Assembly: GCA_021812785.1 (NCBI GenBank)
Contig: JAKAMR010000001.1
Span: 1 to 64,000 of the forward strand
Direction: 5' to 3'
Origin: Nitrospirota bacterium
GTDB lineage: Bacteria > Nitrospirota > Thermodesulfovibrionia > Thermodesulfovibrionales > JdFR-88
Length of the DNA stretch: 64,000 nt
The translations under genes and the position numbers were made by a program. This document shows, piece after piece, positions 16,055 through 24,460 of the stretch. The stretch's first letter is position 1, and every line of letters starts with the position of its first letter. The notes under the pieces were generated by a model. It had not been told where the DNA came from and did not search any database. It saw nothing but the letters and a program-made list of their open reading frames with translations.

Positions 16055-18565
16055 TTAAAACCTGAGGAGCGCCTCATTGGCATTGAAGAAAAGGTCCTCT
16101 CCAAGCCCCCTGAACTCTTCGCCCCATTTTTTCCCGTTTTCTCCCTTTTCGGGGCCGGTCATTTTTTTATAAAAGAGATGCCCAAGCTCCCAATATGCGT
16201 TTTGCTCCGCCCACAGATTTATATCGAAGGGCAGTGTGGCGGCAAATTTGACAAGGGCCCTCAATCCCTTTAGATCGCCTGCCCCCTTTCCCTCCCTGAG
16301 GGAAGCAAACAGGGACATGAACCTTTCTTTTAAAACCGGTTCAAGCTCCCGGCCGGGCTCCAGCCCCCAACCGGCAAGCTCATCGCGAAGCGCGGCGGCT
16401 TTTTCGATATTTACCGGCTCTTCCCTGAGCGCCTTTTCTATCTCCGGGGCCAGGGACAATTCGGATGCCGCCAGGAACGGCCTTGGTATGGGCGCTTTGA
16501 AATCCTTCAGGAGTCCCATCAGAAAACGGTCCCTCTCATAGATCTGCGCAAAATGGACCATGGATTCTTCCAGGGTCTCCCGGACCGCGGCTTCAAGGAC
16601 CTTCCTCTGCTCGTCCAGAAAGAGGTCCCGTATCGAATATACCCCGCGGGTGAATCCGCCCACGGAGCTGGAGGCTTCCGGCCCGCCCTCCGTCTGAAAA
16701 ATTTTTCCATTCTTTTCTTTTATGGTCGTTTTGAATGACTCATACCCAGGTTCGGAGCCGTCTCCGGAAAGCCCGCAGGTTATATCATGCCCGTCTTTTT
16801 TGAGGACCGCGAACTGCCAGATCCCGCTCCTGCCGTGCTCCGCGCCGTCTTCCCCTGTTATCCGTGAGCGTACATTTATCCTCCCCACCGCTATCCTGCC
16901 CTGCGTATCATCTTCGGTACCGGGCTCTGAAAAAGGAAGTAAAACCTCGTAATCAAGCCTTGTCACGTCATAACAGTAAAGGCTTTGCTGCCTGGCATAG
17001 TCTTCAAACAGGGAGCTTATGGCATAGTGAACGGCAACCTTGCCCAGATCGATGACTTTTACCTTGACCTGGCCATTGTATATGGCGGCCCCGTCACCTG
17101 CCTCCTTAATGTTGCTTTGCGCCTTTGAAAGTATCTGGAGGAAATGCCCTTCGAGGTCATCTCCCTTGAGCTCCCTGCAAAGCTGTGCGGCCCTGCACGC
17201 ATACTGGAGCACCTGGAGCGCTTCGATCCCCGATATGTCATCGAAAAACCAGCCGCAGCTTGTGAACATAAGCATTGCGTGCCTTTGCATCTCCAGGAGT
17301 TTCAGGGCTTCCACCCGGCAAAAACCTGAAACTCCCGAAATCGGGCCCTCCGGTCTTTTTACGGCATGTCTGTCCATGAACGCGGAGATCTTCCCTTCCG
17401 AGCGGTCCAGGACCACTTCTATATATCCGTCCCGTGCCTGCCATGGGTCTTTGAAAAAAACCCGGGCCCGTTTTTCGAAAACCTCCGCCAGTTGTCCGGA
17501 AAGCCAGTCCAGGGCCTTCCTGAGCGGGGCCCTCCACTTCTGGTTCCAACCGGGGTTGCCGCCGGTGGAACAGCCGCAATCGGAGCGCCATCTCTCCACC
17601 CCGTGAAAACAGCTCCACGAGGTGTTCTCTTTTATCCGTGCCTCCCATTGAGGCGGGTATTTCTCCAGGAACTCCCCGTAATTGGCCACCTTCGCCAGGT
17701 TGTTTTTCTTTATGTGGTGGATGCAGTAGGCAAGCGCCATGTCGCCAAACCGGCTATGGTGCCCATAGGACTCCCCGTCTGTGGCGATATGGGCCAGCTG
17801 TGGCCGGTCTTCCCCGGAAAATATCTGCGCCAGTCTTTCAGCCAGCAGGACGCCACTTTTCAAAAGACCTTCGAAAGCCACGCCCCTTGAGGCCGGCCCG
17901 TTATAAAAAAATACCGCTATGCGGGCCCCTGAGGGCAGCTTTATGAAGTAGGGCAGTTTTGTGTCCACCGAGTTCTCATCAACGTGGAGCCATTCATCGC
18001 TCCCCGGTGCCCTGACCAGGTGGGCCTGCCCAGGGGCAAGTATCGTGAATTTGATGCCCTGTCCGGCAAGTATCTCCAGGGTTTCCGTATCCACTGCGGT
18101 CTCTGGAAGCCACATTCCTTCGGGATCCCTAGAAAAGCGCCGTCTGAAGTCCTCTATGCCCCAGATCACCTGCGTGGTCTTGTCGCGCCTGGAGGCGAGC
18201 GGCATTATCATGTGGTTATAGCATTGGGCTATCGCGTTGCCATGCCCGGAATGTTTTTTAAGGCTCTGCCTGTCGGCCTCGATTATCGCCTCATAGACGG
18301 GTTTTGAGAATTCCTCCATCCAGCTGAGCAGGGTGGGGCCAAAGTTGAAGCTGATATCTTTATAGTTGTTTACAATGCGGCTTATCTTCCCCCTGTCATC
18401 CAGAATCCTCGCATATGCGTTTGCCGCGTAACATTCGGCCGCAACGCGCTCATTCCAGTCATGGTAGGGACGGGCGCTGTCCTGTATCTCAATCGCCTCC
18501 AGCCAGGGGTTTTCCCTGGGCGGCTGATACATATGGGTATGGATTACGATATACCTGTTATCCAC
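16055..18565 (-). CDS. GH57 family glycoside hydrolase with DUF3536-like C-terminus
   Basis: 836 residues from a GTG that overlaps the treZ stop by eight bases. The N-terminal half is a GH57 barrel: IHTHMYQPPREN at the start, GMWLPETAVDTETLE (contains the family nucleophile glutamate) and HIATDGESYGHH (catalytic aspartate). The C-terminal half corresponds to the DUF3536-type extension that accompanies a group of GH57 proteins. GH57 enzymes act on alpha-glucans (amylase, branching, 4-alpha-glucanotransferase); the activity of this subgroup is not established to my knowledge. Its position between treY and treZ argues for a role in preparing or trimming maltodextrin/glycogen for trehalose synthesis (inference). 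Confidence 0.88.
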   Translation of the reverse strand: MDNRYIVIHTHMYQPPRENPWLEAIEIQDSARPYHDWNERVAAECYAANAYARILDDRGKISRIVNNYKDISFNFGPTLLSWMEEFSKPVYEAIIEADRQSLKKHSGHGNAIAQCYNHMIMPLASRRDKTTQVIWGIEDFRRRFSRDPEGMWLPETAVDTETLEILAGQGIKFTILAPGQAHLVRAPGSDEWLHVDENSVDTKLPYFIKLPSGARIAVFFYNGPASRGVAFEGLLKSGVLLAERLAQIFSGEDRPQLAHIATDGESYGHHSRFGDMALAYCIHHIKKNNLAKVANYGEFLEKYPPQWEARIKENTSWSCFHGVERWRSDCGCSTGGNPGWNQKWRAPLRKALDWLSGQLAEVFEKRARVFFKDPWQARDGYIEVVLDRSEGKISAFMDRHAVKRPEGPISGVSGFCRVEALKLLEMQRHAMLMFTSCGWFFDDISGIEALQVLQYACRAAQLCRELKGDDLEGHFLQILSKAQSNIKEAGDGAAIYNGQVKVKVIDLGKVAVHYAISSLFEDYARQQSLYCYDVTRLDYEVLLPFSEPGTEDDTQGRIAVGRINVRSRITGEDGAEHGRSGIWQFAVLKKDGHDITCGLSGDGSEPGYESFKTTIKEKNGKIFQTEGGPEASSSVGGFTRGVYSIRDLFLDEQRKVLEAAVRETLEESMVHFAQIYERDRFLMGLLKDFKAPIPRPFLAASELSLAPEIEKALREEPVNIEKAAALRDELAGWGLEPGRELEPVLKERFMSLFASLREGKGAGDLKGLRALVKFAATLPFDINLWAEQNAYWELGHLFYKKMTGPEKGENGKKWGEEFRGLGEDLFFNANEALLRF

Positions 18566-20564
18566 CGGGAGAGGCCTTTTTTCCTTTCAAAAGTAAAAGG
18601 ACCGTTTCATATGGCCCGAGGTCCACAAATCCGTTGCTGTCCGGCCCCCTGCCAAGCAGGGGGGACCAGGAGCGCGCGCCTACATCTGGAACGTCCGGCC
18701 GGGCGGGAAAGACTGGCAAGGCAGGTAAGGCCGCGGAGGCCTCTTGCCCGGCAAGATTGAAGGCTGCAAAGATATCATCGCCCCCTTCGTCTCCGGAGCA
18801 TCTTGTAATGACGAGGACGCTGTTTTGCAAACTGACCGACATGCCTTCCCTCCCTGATAAGCTGAACGCGGGGGGAAAAATTTCTTTGCGCAGGGCGATG
18901 AGATTTTTATAAAAATCCAGTATTTCGGCGTGGGGCTTTTCATTGGCCAGCTGTGGATCTATTTTCGAGGCCAGGAAGGTCTCCTCCGCCTGGGGGTCGG
19001 GCTCAAAAAGCGCGCCGGCCCATCCAAACGAAGAAAACTCGCGTTTTCTGCCTTCCCTCACCGCCCGGACAAGCTCCCTGTCCCCGTGGCTTACAAAATA
19101 CAGGAAGGGCGCTTTTTCCCCATATTCCTCTCCCATGAACAGAAGCGGTATATATGGCCCAAGAAGGACAATGGCCGCCCCGAGCATGAGTTTGTCCGGG
19201 GTAAGAACGCTTCCAAGCCTGTCGCCAAGCCGCCTGTTGCCTACCTGGTCGTGGTTCTGCAGAAAGGCCACGAATTTGTCCGGAGAGATGTCCCTGGAAG
19301 GGCTGCCATGCTTTTTGCGTCTGTACTTTGAATGCTGTCCCGCATAGACAAACCCCTCGGCGCAAGCTCTCGCCAGGTCGCCGGGGCCGGAGAAATCCAT
19401 ATAATAGCCGTCTTGCTCCCCGGTTAAAACCACGTGAAGCGCATGATGAAAATCCTCGTTCCAGTGCGCATCCGCCCCGTAGCCCCCAAGGAGTTTAGGC
19501 CGTATAAAACGAGTATCATTCCTGTCAGACTCAATGAAGAGGTAAAAAGGCCTTCCCTCCGCAGCCGCAAACTCATCCATCCTGAGCCTCATCTCCTCGA
19601 TTATATGTCTTGGGCTTGAATCGAAAATGCCATGGACGGCATCCAGCCTTAGCGCGTCCATATGGAATTCCCTTCCCCAATAAAGGGCGTTTTCGATAAA
19701 AAATTCCCGCACAGGGCCGCTCGACGGCCCGTCATAGTTTATTGCCGCACCCCACGGGGTCCTGTAGTTTTCCGTGAAATAAGGGCCGTAATCGGCAAAA
19801 TAGCTGCCTTCTGGCCCGAAGTGATTGTACACGACATCCAATATGGCGGCAATGCCCGCCTGGTGCAGGGCATCCACAAGGCGTTTCAATCTATCCGGGC
19901 CATTCGGGCCATCCGGGCCGTCCGGCCCGCCATATGAGTTCTGGGGAGCAAACGGATATGCCCCGTCGTAACCCCAGTTCCTTCCGCCGGGGAACTGGGC
20001 AACCGGCATGATCTCAACCGCCGTGACCCCAAGCTCCTTCAGATAGGGTATCCGTTCCATGGCTGAAAGGAATGTCCCCTCGCGTGTGAACGTTCCGGTA
20101 TGGAACTCATAGATGATGTATTGCCCAAGGGGCGGACTTTTTCTTTTCCAATCCATATCGCCCCACTTGTAACCAAGGGGGTCTGTTACCTGGGATGGGC
20201 CATGCACTCCCTCGGGCTGATAGCGGGCTGCGGGATCCGGCCTCTCAAGGCGGCCGTCCAGCAGATAAAAGTACCTGGTCCCGGCCTCAGCCTGCGGGAG
20301 GAACAATTCAAAAAAACCGTCGTCCCCGGCAGTTTGGGCAGAGGGAACCGCCCTCATGGGGAACAGGGAAGAATCCCCACCGGGCTGGATGGTCCTGACG
20401 GAAACCTCCCTGCAGCGGGGCGCCCAAAGGCGGAAAAGGACTCCTTCCCCTTTCCCGAAGCAGTGCGCTCCCTGCGCGAGGCGGCCGGCCCTCCGCAGCA
20501 TTCCGTTATTTGGGCCGTTATTTGGCCCGTTATTCAGTTCGTTCACTGCGCGTTTTATTCCCAA
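18558..20564 (-). CDS. treZ: Malto-oligosyltrehalose trehalohydrolase
   Basis: Up to 668 residues. The open frame starts at a TTG (20564), but the N-terminus includes an NNGPNNGPNNG repeat encoded by a 12-bp tandem repeat, and the conserved GVLFRLWAP E-set domain only starts near residue 40; the ATG at 20501 is therefore a good alternative (647 residues). The GH13 barrel has YEFHTGTFTREGTF, RLDAVHGIFD (nucleophile), IESDRND and LQNHDQVGNR, all typical of TreZ. It releases free trehalose from maltooligosyl trehalose. A branching enzyme (GlgB) is the nearest alternative, but the IESDRND motif and the treY partner favour TreZ. Confidence 0.93.
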   Translation of the reverse strand: MGIKRAVNELNNGPNNGPNNGMLRRAGRLAQGAHCFGKGEGVLFRLWAPRCREVSVRTIQPGGDSSLFPMRAVPSAQTAGDDGFFELFLPQAEAGTRYFYLLDGRLERPDPAARYQPEGVHGPSQVTDPLGYKWGDMDWKRKSPPLGQYIIYEFHTGTFTREGTFLSAMERIPYLKELGVTAVEIMPVAQFPGGRNWGYDGAYPFAPQNSYGGPDGPDGPNGPDRLKRLVDALHQAGIAAILDVVYNHFGPEGSYFADYGPYFTENYRTPWGAAINYDGPSSGPVREFFIENALYWGREFHMDALRLDAVHGIFDSSPRHIIEEMRLRMDEFAAAEGRPFYLFIESDRNDTRFIRPKLLGGYGADAHWNEDFHHALHVVLTGEQDGYYMDFSGPGDLARACAEGFVYAGQHSKYRRKKHGSPSRDISPDKFVAFLQNHDQVGNRRLGDRLGSVLTPDKLMLGAAIVLLGPYIPLLFMGEEYGEKAPFLYFVSHGDRELVRAVREGRKREFSSFGWAGALFEPDPQAEETFLASKIDPQLANEKPHAEILDFYKNLIALRKEIFPPAFSLSGREGMSVSLQNSVLVITRCSGDEGGDDIFAAFNLAGQEASAALPALPVFPARPDVPDVGARSWSPLLGRGPDSNGFVDLGPYETVLLLLKGKKASPGG
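20503..20538 (-). repeat. 12-bp tandem repeat at the treZ 5' end
   Basis: Three units (20503-20514, 20515-20526, 20527-20538) of the form CCGTTATTTGGG on the plus strand. Read on the coding strand they give the NNGP repeats, or form the leader if treZ starts at 20501. Confidence 0.6.
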
Positions 20565-20601
20565 AGTGCCCGCTTTTCCAAAAACAAAATTTTATTTATC
20601 A

Positions 20602-21822
20602 TTAACTGATCTCGATCACCGCTTTGCCGGCGTTCTCCACCCCGACGCATATGGACAGGTAATCTCCCACCTGTCTCGTGATCAGGAAATTGTTCCGGAC
20701 ATACTCACGGGCGGCCTCTCCCATCCTGGTAAGCATATCGGAGTTGTTCAGGAACTGTCTTATCCTGAAGGCGGCCCCTTCTTCCGAATAGACTAGGAAA
20801 CCGTTTACCCCGTGGACGATCTGATGCGGAATGCCCCCTACTGCCCCTCCGATGACGGGCTTCCCCTTCCACATAGCCTCAGAAACGGTAAGACCGAACC
20901 CTTCCCGCAGGGATTTCTGGAGAACTATGGCGGCCAGCCGCTGAAGGGCGTTTATCTCCTTGTCGCTGAAAGGCGGCAAAAGGAGTATCCTTATGTCCGG
21001 GTCCCCCTCCGCGAAATTCTGGACCTCGGACAGGACCTCTTCCCCTTCCGGGTCGTCCTTTGCGGGACTGCCTGCAAGCACCAGTATGCAGTCATTGTAC
21101 TTTTTCACCATGCGGTAGGCCTTTATTACCCCGATCGGGTCCTTGAACCGGTCAAACCTGGACACCTGAAGGACCATCGGCCTGTCCGGGGGTATATCGA
21201 ATTTCCGGGCCACTTCGCCAATCTCATCCGGCGTAAGCTCCCTGTTCTTGTCGCTCAAGGGATCTATGGAGGGCAGCACGATGAACTCCGGGATCGGCAG
21301 CAGCATGGCAAATTTTGCAACGGAGAATATGGCCGCCTCGTATCCGCTGGCGTAGTCCATTATCCGGCCGGACACATCTTGCTGCGGCGACGACATATCT
21401 ATATGGCACCGCCATATCCAATGCCCGTTTCCGTTTTTTTTGAACTTTATGAGCGGCGCCGGCTGGGGATCATGAATGAACACGAACTCAGCATCCAGGT
21501 CTATGTTCCGGGCGTTCCGCTTGTTGACCTCGAAATGGTAAGCCCACATCTCCCCAGTGAATTTCTCCGGGTTGCCCTGGAGCGCGTTATGTATCTTTTT
21601 TGTGATATCGAAAAAGCGGTTGTCGCCTTCGATGACTTCCCACCGCGCTTCTATTCCCATCCCTGTCATTATGGGCAGGATGCGGTGGAGCAGTTCCGCC
21701 ACGCCGCCGCCGGCCTTCGTGGAGTTTATGTGCAGCAGGCTCCGGCCCGAGAGTTTACCGCCCAATATCTTTAAAAGCTCAAGCTGCCCCTTGGGGGCAA
21801 TGCCGCGGTATTGGCTCAACAT
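20602..21822 (-). CDS. treT: Trehalose glycosyltransferring synthase (GT4, TreT-like)
   Basis: 406 residues with an ATG preceded by AGGTAGGA. It is a GT4/GT-B glycosyltransferase of the TreT type: GGGVAELLHRILPIM near the N-terminus, the acceptor-site HDPQPAPLI and WRCHIDMS, then QVSRFDRFKDP and LREGFGLTVSEAMWKGKPVIGG in the nucleotide-sugar domain. TreT makes trehalose from NDP-glucose and glucose reversibly. It lies four bases after the DUF5752-like gene. With TreYZ in the same operon, the organism has two trehalose routes under common control. Confidence 0.9.
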   Translation of the reverse strand: MLSQYRGIAPKGQLELLKILGGKLSGRSLLHINSTKAGGGVAELLHRILPIMTGMGIEARWEVIEGDNRFFDITKKIHNALQGNPEKFTGEMWAYHFEVNKRNARNIDLDAEFVFIHDPQPAPLIKFKKNGNGHWIWRCHIDMSSPQQDVSGRIMDYASGYEAAIFSVAKFAMLLPIPEFIVLPSIDPLSDKNRELTPDEIGEVARKFDIPPDRPMVLQVSRFDRFKDPIGVIKAYRMVKKYNDCILVLAGSPAKDDPEGEEVLSEVQNFAEGDPDIRILLLPPFSDKEINALQRLAAIVLQKSLREGFGLTVSEAMWKGKPVIGGAVGGIPHQIVHGVNGFLVYSEEGAAFRIRQFLNNSDMLTRMGEAAREYVRNNFLITRQVGDYLSICVGVENAGKAVIEIS

Positions 21823-21825
21823 GTC

Positions 21826-22524
21826 TTATCCTACCTCTATCTCCTTTTTGAGGGCGTTTTCTATGAAAGTCGCAATATGGGTCCTTATGCCCTCGATGCT
21901 GTGCATGAAGGGGTCGATGCTCCTTATGTCAAGCGCCAGCTCCTTATTCCCTAATGTGTCCTCCACCCATTTTGAAAAATCATCCATGCCGCCCTTAACC
22001 CTGCTTCTGCCCTCATAGAAGTGGTAATAGATAGACTGCTGGTCAACAGCGCGAATGGCCATAAGGAATTCTGCAAGGTTAAGCGCCCTGAAGCCCGCGG
22101 GAAAAACCACCGTAACCGATTCCTCGAAGTGGAACTCTTCCCCCGGCAGAACGCTGCCGGGGTCCCCGTATTTCTTCATATACCGTGAAATGGACCCGAG
22201 CAGTTCCTCTCTAAGGCTCTCCAGTGAAGCGGTATGCCTGAAGGGGTCTATGTTCGAGAGGTTTTCTGAAAGGACCCTCGCCTCCAGCGTCCCCCCTACC
22301 CACTGGGCAAAATCGTTAGTGTATTCGACTATGTGTCCCGAAAAAAAATATTCGTAGGTATGATGATATATCGAGTTGGCGCTTACCTGGCCGATAAGTT
22401 CAGCCAGCTCGGCAAGATTCCTTGCCTTTTTGCCGGTGGCCATAATGATCTTCCTGCATTCCCTGAAATCAAAACGGCCTCCGGGCGGATCCATACCTAC
22501 CGTATTGTCTGAGTTCTCCGGCAC
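21826..22524 (-). CDS. DUF5752-like protein with internal duplication
   Basis: 232 residues from a GTG with AAGGGGGTGA just upstream. No enzyme motif is recognised; it resembles the DUF5752 proteins that accompany TreT-type genes (family name from memory, moderate confidence). Two halves resemble each other: SIYHHTYEYFF, NDFAQWVGGTLE and NIDPFRHTASLESLREEL in the first; SIYYHFYEG, DDFSKWVEDTLG and SIDPFMHSIEGIRTHI in the second. This suggests a tandem duplication of a helical domain with conserved Tyr/His residues. First gene of the trehalose operon, so a regulatory or scaffolding role for the pathway is plausible but unproven. Confidence 0.7.
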   Translation of the reverse strand: MPENSDNTVGMDPPGGRFDFRECRKIIMATGKKARNLAELAELIGQVSANSIYHHTYEYFFSGHIVEYTNDFAQWVGGTLEARVLSENLSNIDPFRHTASLESLREELLGSISRYMKKYGDPGSVLPGEEFHFEESVTVVFPAGFRALNLAEFLMAIRAVDQQSIYYHFYEGRSRVKGGMDDFSKWVEDTLGNKELALDIRSIDPFMHSIEGIRTHIATFIENALKKEIEVG

Positions 22525-22548
22525 TATCGTTCACCCCCTTTAATAAAA

Positions 22549-22576
22549 ATACTACTATGAGAGTGAGGATTTTCAA
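22549..22576 (-). promoter_or_regulatory. Candidate promoter of the trehalose/glucan operon
   Basis: On the minus strand TTGAAA (22571-22576) is followed after 16 bases by TAGTAT (22549-22554). Transcription would start near 22542, leaving a short leader that contains the AAGGGGGTGA before the GTG at 22524. Confidence 0.45.
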
Positions 22577-22592
22577 ATACGCATTGTATGGT

Positions 22593-22598
22593 TATAAT
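22593..22598 (+). promoter_or_regulatory. TATAAT -10 element just before the NlpC/P60-like gene
   Basis: A perfect TATAAT ends five bases before the ATG at 22604, so the transcript would be practically leaderless for that start. With the second ATG at 22640, which has GAGGCGG before it, there would be a leader of about 35 bases. A weak -35 (TTTTCA) lies 17 bases upstream. Confidence 0.4.
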
Positions 22599-22603
22599 AG
22601 CAA

Positions 22604-23422
22604 ATGAGGTCTTTTCCTTTTTTGCCTGTTTTGAGGCGGATGGCTTTCTTCTTTTTCGTCATTGTCCTTTCCGTGTTCCCGGTATATCGCGCCCGCGGGT
22701 TTACAGGGGGGCGGAGCGTTGCGGACCTTTACGCGCGGGCCAATGCCAGGGACATGGATACAGGGGAAAGGATAGCCTGGTTTGCCAGGCAGTTCATTGG
22801 CACGCCTTATGACCAGGACCCAAAGGGAGCATATGTGACCAGAAAAGCCATCGTGGCCGACGGCCAGGTGGATTGCATGTACCACGTCTTCCGGTCCGTG
22901 GAGCTGGCCCTGGCAGGCACTCCGGAAGGCGCTGAAAAGCTGGCCCTTCTCATGAGATTTAAAACCGTTGGGAAACTTGCCCCCGATGGAAAGGTCCTTA
23001 ATTACGAGGACCGCTACCAGTACGGGCTGGACATGATCCTGTCCGGCAAGTGGGGGAAAAACGTAACCGCAACCCTGGGAGATACGGAAGCGGTGCCCAC
23101 GTCTCCCCGTTTTATCCGCAAAGGTGTGCCCTCCGTGCAGATACTGCCTAAAAATGGAGTCTGCCTGGCTCTGCAAAAAAAACAAAAAAAGCAAAAACTC
23201 TTTAAAAGCGGCGATATCGTCTTTTTCATAAAAGACCCATCTAGAAGGGTCGTGGGCGAAGTGATAGGTCATATGGGGATACTTGACGACCGGAATGGAA
23301 CCATTTACCTGATCCATGCCCATGGCACGAAGGAAACAGGCGGTGCCGTAACGGAGGTCCCTTTTGGCGATTATGCCAGGTCAATGCCCTTCATAGGCAT
23401 CATGGTTACACGTTTCGACTAG
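22604..23422 (+). CDS. Secreted NlpC/P60-like (DUF1460-type) putative peptidoglycan hydrolase
   Basis: 272 residues. The N-terminus has arginines then a long hydrophobic stretch (MAFFFFVIVLSVFPVY, residues 13-28), a signal peptide or anchor. The mature part has ARQFIGTPY, VDCMYHVF (candidate nucleophile C91), GDIVFF, IGHMGI (H223) and IHAHG, the Cys-His arrangement of the papain-like NlpC/P60 superfamily; overall it resembles the DUF1460 / amidase-like group. A KKQKKQK run (residues 192-198), encoded by an A-rich tract, is inserted before the GDIVFF strand. Two starts are possible (22604 or 22640); the longer supplies the positively charged signal-peptide N-region. It is divergent from the trehalose operon. 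Confidence 0.65.
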   Translation: MRSFPFLPVLRRMAFFFFVIVLSVFPVYRARGFTGGRSVADLYARANARDMDTGERIAWFARQFIGTPYDQDPKGAYVTRKAIVADGQVDCMYHVFRSVELALAGTPEGAEKLALLMRFKTVGKLAPDGKVLNYEDRYQYGLDMILSGKWGKNVTATLGDTEAVPTSPRFIRKGVPSVQILPKNGVCLALQKKQKKQKLFKSGDIVFFIKDPSRRVVGEVIGHMGILDDRNGTIYLIHAHGTKETGGAVTEVPFGDYARSMPFIGIMVTRFD

Positions 23423-23546
23423 AACCTATCTCAAAGTCGCTTATGGCTGCAAGAGGCTGAAATTGCGGCATACGGCGTCATCAAGGGGAAACCGTCCTCA
23501 GGCGCAACGCTGCCGCGCCTCCGCTAGGTTCCAGAAAAAAGGTGCG

Positions 23547-23590
23547 TCCGGTTGCCGATGCCGCTCCAGGCGGCACCGGATTTTCTTTTT
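23547..23590 (+). terminator. Hairpin terminator after the NlpC/P60-like gene
   Basis: TCCGG pairs with CCGGA and TGCCG with CGGCA (23547-23580) with one bulged base, with T-rich sequence directly after. It probably ends the plus-strand transcript. Confidence 0.55.
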
Positions 23591-23622
23591 CTTTGATCTG
23601 GAATTTTTATTTTTATGCTTTT

Positions 23623-23832
23623 TCAGGAGCGGACTTTTTCGATGATCTCCGGGTACTCTGTCCTGAATTCAGGATAGCGCCTTCCCAGAAAGAGTTTTAT
23701 GGCCTTAAGCTCGCTTTCCATGTCTTCCATGTTCCGGAGGGCCTTTTCACAGACAGAAAGCTTCTCCGTGAGTGTCGCGATCTCTTTTTGCAGAAGCCCT
23801 AGGGCCTCCCTGACGACTATCTCTTCTTTCAT
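23623..23832 (-). CDS. Small coiled-coil protein of unknown function
   Basis: 69 residues, ATG at 23832 with AAGGGGC upstream. The sequence is a single heptad-rich helix (LLQKEIATLTEKLSVCEKAL and onward) with Leu/Ile at core positions and a basic, aromatic C-terminus (GRRYPEFRTEYPE). No homologous family is recognised. Codon use looks like its neighbours and no better frame exists on either strand, so it is probably real, but evidence is thin. Confidence 0.45.
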   Translation of the reverse strand: MKEEIVVREALGLLQKEIATLTEKLSVCEKALRNMEDMESELKAIKLFLGRRYPEFRTEYPEIIEKVRS

Positions 23833-23958
23833 GGCGCCCCTTATTGTTCAAGACCCGCAGCGGCAAAAGCCGCCTGGGATCTTAATGTAAGGAAGTTTTT
23901 TATTGATTGCATTCGCCCGCCCGGCATGTGGCCGGGACACGGTGGGGCCACCGCTGAA

Positions 23959-24054
23959 TCACTTGCCCCGCTTGGAGAATTTCATCTTTTTCCTGAGTTT
24001 GCCATGTTTATGCTTGGACATCTTCTTCTTGCGCCATTTGACAACACTACCCAC
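23959..24054 (-). CDS. 31-residue bS22 / AURKAIP1-COX24-like basic ribosomal protein
   Basis: A short frame read from a GTG at 24054 gives MGSVVKWRKKKMSKHKHG and continues with Lys/Arg-rich LRKKMKFSKRGK, ending at 23959. This matches the pattern of the tiny AURKAIP1/COX24-domain proteins (bS22 in actinobacterial ribosomes): MGSV-K-R-KM-K-KH-KL-RK. A textbook AAGGAGGTGA Shine-Dalgarno lies seven bases upstream and a near-consensus promoter about 70 bases upstream. The peptide would bind rRNA at the small-subunit interface as in bS22; that role is by analogy. Normal length cut-offs would miss it. Confidence 0.8.
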   Translation of the reverse strand: MGSVVKWRKKKMSKHKHGKLRKKMKFSKRGK

Positions 24055-24120
24055 TTCATCACCTCCTTACTGAAAAATTTTTCCCTTCCGGGCGGGGTCC
24101 CGCCCCTGTTGACAGCCTAA

Positions 24121-24149
24121 ATTATACCTTTCCATGAGGAAAGTTTCAA
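24121..24149 (-). promoter_or_regulatory. Near-consensus sigma-70 promoter for the bS22-like gene
   Basis: On the minus strand TTGAAA (24144-24149), a 17-base spacer and a perfect TATAAT (24121-24126). Transcription would start near 24114, about 60 bases before the GTG. Strength fits a ribosomal protein. Confidence 0.75.
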
Positions 24150-24202
24150 ACCCACCCTACCACCCATCACCCGCCCATTAATGTATGGGGCTTTTCTTTA
24201 AC

Positions 24203-24218
24203 GGGGGCTTCAGCCCCC
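24203..24218 (+). other. GC-rich hairpin
   Basis: GGGGGCT and AGCCCCC separated by TC. It lies upstream of the bS22-like promoter and downstream of the activase gene's end, close to the dispersed repeat. Role unknown; it may be part of a terminator for the minus-strand activase transcript. Confidence 0.35.
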
Positions 24219-24272
24219 TTGGGGTCCCCATGCCCCACGAAACGAAGTGAAAAAAACAGGGAAACGCAAAAC

Positions 24273-24417
24273 GGGGCGGATGGTATGAGCGCAGCGGGTG
24301 GCGCGGGCGCGTCACATAACGCAGCGGTAATCAGGAGATCAACGCGCGGTATTCACGGTTATGCTGGCAAAACAGGTGAGACGGCACTTTTAGAGCGGAG
24401 CGAATGCCATCCGCCCC
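24273..24417. repeat. Dispersed repeat element, copy 1, with 11-bp terminal inverted repeats
   Basis: 145 bp bounded by GGGGCGGATGG and CCATCCGCCCC. The interior shares long stretches with copy 2 at 39619-39766, including TATGAGCGCA, GGCGCGGGCGCGTCACAT, CGCGGTAT, TGCTGGCAAAA and AGCGGAGCGA. It contains no gene. Size and terminal inverted repeats suggest a MITE-like or REP-like element. It lies just downstream of the minus-strand activase gene. Confidence 0.75.
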
Positions 24418-24460
24418 ATAAACAAAAATACCTGAAAAGAAAAAGAAAAAGCCAATTTTT

